Shown here piece after piece: positions 32,075-36,546 of a stretch of DNA of 36,546 nucleotides. The translations under genes and the position numbers were made by a program. Every line of letters starts with the position of its first letter. Position 1 is the first letter of the stretch. This DNA is from an uncultured Pelagibacteraceae bacterium (GTDB lineage Bacteria; Pseudomonadota; Alphaproteobacteria; Pelagibacterales; Pelagibacteraceae), in the NCBI GenBank assembly GCA_902590125.1, contig CACIVL010000003.1, positions 1-36,546 of the forward strand. Reading direction: 5' to 3'. The notes under the pieces are model-generated. The model made no database searches and was not told where the DNA came from. It saw nothing but the letters and a program-made list of their open reading frames with translations.

Positions 32075-32671
32075 TTAATAAATAATAAAATATATAATCA
32101 TGGCAATGGCCACCAAAGCAACACCTATAATTGAAAACCATATTGCGCCCTTTTTTTCTATAAAAGATTCAAAAGTTTTGCCAAATTTTACTGAAAAAAA
32201 AGCCACAATATAAAACCTTAATCCACGTGAAATTAGACAGATAAAAAAGAATATAATTATATTAAAACCTATTATTCCGCTTGTTATTGTGAATACTTTA
32301 AAAGGTAATGGAGTAAAACCTGCAAGAAATAATGTTCCTAACCAAAATATAATACCGCTTTTACTAGACATTTTATTTTGAAGATCTAAAACTTTTTCTT
32401 CATAACCATAAAATTCAATAACTGTAATTGATAATTCTAAAAAGGCTGAACCAATAAAATATCCAAATAGACCACCCAAAGATGAAAATATCGTAGCAAT
32501 TAAAAATATTTTTAAATAATCATTTTTTTTTGCTATTACCATTGGAATAATCATAATGTCCGGTGGTATTGGGAAAAAAGAGCTTTCAATAAATGAAACT
32601 ATACCTAAAAAAACTTTTGAACTTTTATGTGCTGCTAATTTTAAAGATTTTTCATATAATTCTTTAAACAT
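32075..32671 (-). CDS. DedA/YqaA-family (SNARE-associated/VTT domain) membrane protein
   Basis: FIESSFFPIPPDIMIIPMV, GGLFGYFIGSAF, FTPLPFKVFTITSGI. Confidence 0.88.
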   Translation of the reverse strand: MFKELYEKSLKLAAHKSSKVFLGIVSFIESSFFPIPPDIMIIPMVIAKKNDYLKIFLIATIFSSLGGLFGYFIGSAFLELSITVIEFYGYEEKVLDLQNKMSSKSGIIFWLGTLFLAGFTPLPFKVFTITSGIIGFNIIIFFFICLISRGLRFYIVAFFSVKFGKTFESFIEKKGAIWFSIIGVALVAIAMIIYFIIY

Positions 32672-32767
32672 TTTTTGGTTTTAATATAATTTGAGTTCTT
32701 ATACTATTTAATTGTGTATTTTAATGGCAATTTTGATGGATAGTTGTCAAAACAAAAGTTAATATAA

Positions 32768-32852
32768 GGGCGAATGGCGGAACTGGTAGACGCGCACGAC
32801 TCAAAATCGTGTTTTGCAAGAAGTGAGAGTTCGATTCTCTCTTCGCCCACCA
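32768..32852 (+). tRNA. tRNA-Leu (anticodon CAA), CCA encoded
   Basis: Acceptor GGGCGAA/TTCGCCC, anticodon stem CACGA/TCGTG with loop CTCAAAA, long variable arm, T-arm GAGAGTTCGATTCTCTC, CCA end. Confidence 0.95.
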
Positions 32853-32861
32853 AAAAATATT

Positions 32862-34592
32862 ATGAATTTAGATAATTTTAACAGTTTAATTGAATTATTT
32901 TTTTATCAGTCAGAAAAACAGAATCCTAAAAGTGTTTTTTTGCAATGGTTAAATCCAAATAATAAAAAAAAATTTACTTGGGAAGAAACTAAAAAAAATA
33001 TATTTAAAATTTCAAAAACAATAAAAGAAAATGTTAAAGAAGGTGATAGATGTCTTTTAGTTTCAGAAAATAGGCCTGAATGGTTTATTTCAGATTTAGC
33101 TATCATGTTGTCCGGTGCAATTACAGTGCCTGCATATACAACTTACACAGAAGAAGATTATAAATATTTGATAGAAGATTGCGAACCAGCAATTGTTATT
33201 GTTTCAAACAATGAAATGTTAAAAAAATTAAATGTAATAATTAATGAAAAAAATTTCATAAAAAAAATAATTACTTTTGATGAATTAGAAAAAGTACTAA
33301 ATAATTTAAATATAGATAATAAGGAAAAATATTTAGATTTTAATTCTATATTAAAAAATGATTTATCTGAAAAAGACAAAATACAAAATATAAATTTAAA
33401 AAGATCATCAACAGCTTGTATAATTTATACTTCTGGAACGGGAGGCAATCCTAAAGGTGTAATTTTAAGTCACGGTGGTATTTTGAATAACCTTGTGGGA
33501 GCATGTGAAATTATGAAACCATTAATTGATTCAAGACCAGTTTTTTTAACTTGGCTACCTCTTTCACATTCATATGAACATTGTGTGCAATTTGCACAAA
33601 TAGCAGTAGGAGCTAAAGTTTTTTATGCTGAAAAAATAGAAAAACTTTTAGATAACATTTCTGAGGCTAAACCAACTATTATGACGGCAGTTCCAAGATT
33701 CTATCAAAATCTTTATAACAAAATTAATATTAATATAAAAAAACAGACTGGTTTTAAAGCTAAGTTAATTAGTGCAACTATTAGATTAGGAAAAAAAAAA
33801 TTACTGAAAGAGAAAATGACTTTTTTTGAAAAACTTATAAATTTACTAGTTGATTTATTGGTCAGAAAAAAAATAAAAAAACAATTTGGTGGAAATTTAA
33901 AAGCTTTTATTTCTGGAGGAGGTGCCCTGGATAAAGAAATAGGTGAATTTTTAAATGCTATTGGACTTCCTACTCTTCAAGGATATGGTTTGACCGAAAC
34001 CTCTCCTGTTGTTAGCTGCAATCCCATTCACAAAATAAAAGTTGAAACAGTTGGACCTCCTTTTAAAGGAAATAAAGTTAAAATTGCTGGAGATGGAGAA
34101 ATATTAGTTAAAGGAGAAAATGTAATGTTGGGCTATTGGAATAAAAAAGAAGAAACAGCAAAAGTTATTAAAGATGGTTGGTTACACACTGGAGATATAG
34201 GAGAAATTGATAGTCAAGATGGTTATCTTAAAATTACTGATAGAAAAAAAGATATTATAGTTAGTGCTGGAGGAGATAATATTTCACCAGCAAAAATTGA
34301 AAATATGATCACTAATGCAATAGAAATTGATCAATGCATGGTTTATGGAGATAAAAAAAATTATTTAGTTGCTCTAATAGTTCCAAATAAAGAATTTTTA
34401 AATGATAAAGAAAAAATTAATAAAACAATTGAAATTATAAATAAAAAATTAACTTTAGTTGAAAAAATAAAAAAAATTCAATTAATAGATGAAAATTTTT
34501 CTATAGAAAATGGTTTGTTAACGCCAACTATGAAAGTAAAAAGAAAAAAAGTAACTGAAAAATATAAAAAAGAGTTAGAAAATCTTTATTAA
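32862..34592 (+). CDS. AMP-dependent synthetase / long-chain acyl-CoA ligase
   Basis: IYTSGTGGNPKGVILSHGG, GYGLTETSPVVS, GWLHTGDIGEID, TDRKKDIIVSAGGDNISPAKIE. The ORF-track start (32814) lies inside the tRNA; ATG 32862 preferred. Confidence 0.93.
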   Translation: MNLDNFNSLIELFFYQSEKQNPKSVFLQWLNPNNKKKFTWEETKKNIFKISKTIKENVKEGDRCLLVSENRPEWFISDLAIMLSGAITVPAYTTYTEEDYKYLIEDCEPAIVIVSNNEMLKKLNVIINEKNFIKKIITFDELEKVLNNLNIDNKEKYLDFNSILKNDLSEKDKIQNINLKRSSTACIIYTSGTGGNPKGVILSHGGILNNLVGACEIMKPLIDSRPVFLTWLPLSHSYEHCVQFAQIAVGAKVFYAEKIEKLLDNISEAKPTIMTAVPRFYQNLYNKININIKKQTGFKAKLISATIRLGKKKLLKEKMTFFEKLINLLVDLLVRKKIKKQFGGNLKAFISGGGALDKEIGEFLNAIGLPTLQGYGLTETSPVVSCNPIHKIKVETVGPPFKGNKVKIAGDGEILVKGENVMLGYWNKKEETAKVIKDGWLHTGDIGEIDSQDGYLKITDRKKDIIVSAGGDNISPAKIENMITNAIEIDQCMVYGDKKNYLVALIVPNKEFLNDKEKINKTIEIINKKLTLVEKIKKIQLIDENFSIENGLLTPTMKVKRKKVTEKYKKELENLY

Positions 34593-34713
34593 TAATTAAA
34601 CTAATTAAAAAATTTCAATGATCAATTAAACAAGCAAAACAAAGCATTTTTAACTAAATATAATTTTAATTAAAAAATAAAAAAAAATTTAAAAAAAATA
34701 AAAAATTAAATAT

Positions 34714-34742
34714 TTGACATAACTAATTAAAAAAAATAAAAA
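34714..34742 (+). promoter_or_regulatory. Candidate promoter (-35 TTGACA 34714-34719, 17-nt spacer, -10 TAAAAA) for the small basic peptide gene
   Basis: Consensus -35; weak -10. Confidence 0.45.
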
Positions 34743-34753
34743 ATAGTAACTAA

Positions 34754-34770
34754 CGAATCATTATGATTCG
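34754..34770 (+). other. Leader inverted repeat CGAATCA-TTA-TGATTCG
   Basis: Perfect 7-bp stem, 3-nt loop, between the candidate promoter and SD of the small ORF. Confidence 0.75.
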
Positions 34771-34792
34771 AAACAAAAAAAGGGAGCTAAAG

Positions 34793-34861
34793 ATGGCTAA
34801 AAGAAGAAAAAAAGCTAAAAAAGGAAAAAAGAAAGCTAAAAAAAGAAGAAGAAGAAGATAA
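34793..34861 (+). CDS. 22-aa extremely basic peptide MAKRRKKAKKGKKKAKKRRRRR
   Basis: ATG preceded by AGGGAG SD, TAA stop, followed by a strong terminator; not in the supplied ORF track (below length cutoff). Confidence 0.7.
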   Translation: MAKRRKKAKKGKKKAKKRRRRR

Positions 34862-34885
34862 CAAATATTCTTTTTTTAAAAAAAG

Positions 34886-34923
34886 AACGCTTCTTATAAG
34901 AATTTATAAGGAGCGTTTTTTTT
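34886..34923 (+). terminator. Intrinsic terminator AACGCTTCTTATAA-GAAT-TTATAAGGAGCGTT + T-tract, probably bidirectional (convergent with carD)
   Basis: 14-bp stem with one G-T wobble, 4-nt loop, T run; A run on the other side. Confidence 0.9.
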
Positions 34924-35743
34924 ATTCTGATATTGCTGCTACAGGTTCTTTAGATACCGGTTCTACTTTAGGTGTTTGAACTTCTAAGTTTCTTTTAAGA
35001 GCTTTGTCTAATTTTTTTTTTGTTTCTTCTAATGATAATCCCATAACTATCTGAAACTCAGATAATATTCTTTCATATGCTTTTTCAAAAAGTTGTCTTT
35101 CACTATATGATTGGTCTACCATTAAATCATCACCTTTGTTCAAGTCTCTAACAACTTCAGCTAAATCATAAATTTTTCCAGAAGTAATTTTTTGTTCATA
35201 TTCTTGTGCTCTTCTACTCCACATTGATCTTTTAATTTTTGGTTTACTCTTTAGTATTGAAATAGATTTATTTACTTGGTTGATTGTGGCTAGAGATCTT
35301 AAATTAGATTGCTTGTTAATTGGAAGTAGACCTATTGCTTTATCTTTTTCGAATTTAATATCATAACATTGAACTTCGATACCACCTATAGTTCTTGAAC
35401 TTATAGATAAAATTTGTCCAACACCATGTTTTGGATATACTACATAATCTTTAGTTTTATATTCTTTTTTTTCAGTTTCTTGTCTTTTAATTTTTTTGAT
35501 TTCTGGTTTTATTTCATTAGTTTTAGGAATTCTTAAGTTTTCAGTTTTATTTTCTTCCTTAATATTTTTTTCATTTTTAATTGATAACTTAATTTTTGAT
35601 TTTATAGTTTTTTTATTTTTACTTATTTTTTTGGAAACTCTAATTTTTTTTGAGATCTTATTTTTTTTGTTTTTATTTTTTTTACTCGATTTTTTTTTTT
35701 TAAACGTTTTCTTTAAAATATTTTTCAAATTTATTTTCTTCAT
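34922..35743 (-). CDS. carD: CarD/CdnL-family transcriptional regulator with long Lys-rich N-terminal extension
   Basis: [37 protein letters not shown] ... [33 protein letters not shown]; located next to ferredoxin, as is common in Alphaproteobacteria. Confidence 0.9.
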   Translation of the reverse strand: MKKINLKNILKKTFKKKKSSKKNKNKKNKISKKIRVSKKISKNKKTIKSKIKLSIKNEKNIKEENKTENLRIPKTNEIKPEIKKIKRQETEKKEYKTKDYVVYPKHGVGQILSISSRTIGGIEVQCYDIKFEKDKAIGLLPINKQSNLRSLATINQVNKSISILKSKPKIKRSMWSRRAQEYEQKITSGKIYDLAEVVRDLNKGDDLMVDQSYSERQLFEKAYERILSEFQIVMGLSLEETKKKLDKALKRNLEVQTPKVEPVSKEPVAAISE

Positions 35744-36026
35744 TTTCGTGCTCTTTACTATCTTTTGGTGGATCTTTTTTTTTGACTATATTGGGCCAAA
35801 TTTCCGAATATTTTTTGTTTAATTCTAACCATTTTTCATTATCGGTTTCAGTGTCAGGAACTATAGCATCTATGGGACACTCAGGTTCACAAACGCCACA
35901 ATCTATACACTCATCAGGTTTAATTACAAGCATATTTTTTCCTTCATAAAAACAATCAACAGGACAAACTTCAACACAATCAGTCAATTTACATTTAATG
36001 CATTTTTCATTTACGATATAAGTCAT
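35700..36026 (-). CDS. fdxA: Ferredoxin, 7Fe/FdxA type
   Basis: [21 protein letters not shown] and [16 protein letters not shown] cluster motifs. Confidence 0.94.
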   Translation of the reverse strand: MTYIVNEKCIKCKLTDCVEVCPVDCFYEGKNMLVIKPDECIDCGVCEPECPIDAIVPDTETDNEKWLELNKKYSEIWPNIVKKKDPPKDSKEHENEENKFEKYFKENV

Positions 36027-36457
36027 TTAGTTAATTTTTTTTTTACTTTTTCTTTTATTTCACCCATAATTTTGTCATCTAAGTATAATAAACCTCCTAA
36101 TCTTCTCATTAAATTAGTCTCATACATATCCGACTCTTTGTTTGAATATATAATATTCCACAAAACTTCAATAATTTTAGTTTTAAATTCATTATCAGCA
36201 TTTTTAATTTCTTTTGTAAAATCTAGTATTTGATTTGATTTTTCTTCATTAATTTCTGCAGTTGACATTATTTTATCTGTTTTAGATTCATCTACTCCTA
36301 GCTGAATTAAGGTTTTTTTTATAATTTCTTTTTCCTTGCTAGTGTAATTTTCATCAATTTTTGCCGCATGAATGAATAGTGATACAGTTTTAGATAATAA
36401 TTTGTCATAATTTTTTATGTCATCTTTCGATTCATTTTTCTTAAAAAAATTAAACAT
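36023..36457 (-). CDS. TerB-like (tellurite resistance/co-chaperone helical) domain protein
   Basis: [25 protein letters not shown] ... [30 protein letters not shown] pattern. Confidence 0.7.
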   Translation of the reverse strand: MFNFFKKNESKDDIKNYDKLLSKTVSLFIHAAKIDENYTSKEKEIIKKTLIQLGVDESKTDKIMSTAEINEEKSNQILDFTKEIKNADNEFKTKIIEVLWNIIYSNKESDMYETNLMRRLGGLLYLDDKIMGEIKEKVKKKLTK

Positions 36458-36546
36458 TACTTAAAATTAATATTTTTTAACACACTAAACGGATTATCTC
36501 TATTGCTACTTTTGTTAGCAAATTTTTTAATTTTTGTTTTAGATGG
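36457..36546 (-). CDS. C-terminal fragment of upstream gene, probably SUV3/DEAD-type helicase (truncated by window)
   Basis: Open minus frame ...PSKTKIKKFANKSSNRDNPFSVLKNINFK*; stop overlaps the TerB-like ATG; NPFSVL tail plus neighbourhood suggest helicase. Confidence 0.45.
   Translation of the reverse strand, partial: PSKTKIKKFANKSSNRDNPFSVLKNINFK

Noticed and set aside
32814-32861. N-terminal extension MQEVRVRFSLRPPKNI of the acyl-CoA ligase ORF
   Set aside because: Encoded by the 3' half of tRNA-Leu; true start is ATG 32862.
35496-35822. 108-aa Phe/Leu/Ile-rich plus-strand ORF looking like a membrane protein
   Set aside because: It is the antisense of the Lys-rich carD tail and ferredoxin end (AAA/AAG reversed gives TTT/CTT), so the hydrophobicity is an artefact.
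36023-36457. TerB-like protein as evidence for a tellurite/Ter defence operon
   Set aside because: No TerC/D/Z neighbours; it sits in a helicase-ferredoxin-CarD neighbourhood, consistent with a housekeeping TerB-like protein.

Overview
AT-rich alphaproteobacterial chromosome segment. Tiny intergenic gaps, overlapping genes and very low GC suggest a SAR11/Pelagibacterales-like streamlined genome (taxonomy inferred, not searched). Most of the window is core genes: phoH (left-truncated)-ybeY-lnt-metK / nusA-infB-rbfA-rpsO-pnp / a 1.3 kb accessory-looking patch / fabI-fabB-fabA (minus) / a Fur/Irr-family regulator and katG (plus) / SH3 protein-moeB-like-dut-coaBC-ubiB-ubiE (minus) / mutM-rpsT-dnaA-dnaN (plus) / plsC-lysA-lptM-like-argH (minus) / esterase-HNH protein (plus) / coq7-dsbB-DedA/YqaA (minus) / tRNA-Leu(CAA)-fadD-like ligase (plus) / a 22-aa Lys/Arg peptide gene (plus) / CarD-ferredoxin-TerB-helicase C-terminus (minus). 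No CRISPR array, intact transposase, integrase or obvious defence system is visible. Points most worth a second look: (1) a 22-aa, almost purely Lys/Arg/Ala ORF with -35, leader hairpin, Shine-Dalgarno and its own terminator, absent from the ORF track, next to a CarD protein with a long histone-tail-like Lys-rich N-terminus; (2) a 1.3 kb patch bracketed in A-B...B-A order by a perfect 26-bp hairpin-forming repeat and a second ACCGCACT-type repeat; (3) a perfect terminator palindrome just upstream of the nusA Shine-Dalgarno with a promoter before it, suggesting attenuation; (4) a 17-bp palindrome resembling an Irr ICE box between the Irr-like gene and katG; (5) an unannotated 38-aa LptM-like lipoprotein; (6) trmB/rimP and truB absent from their usual positions.
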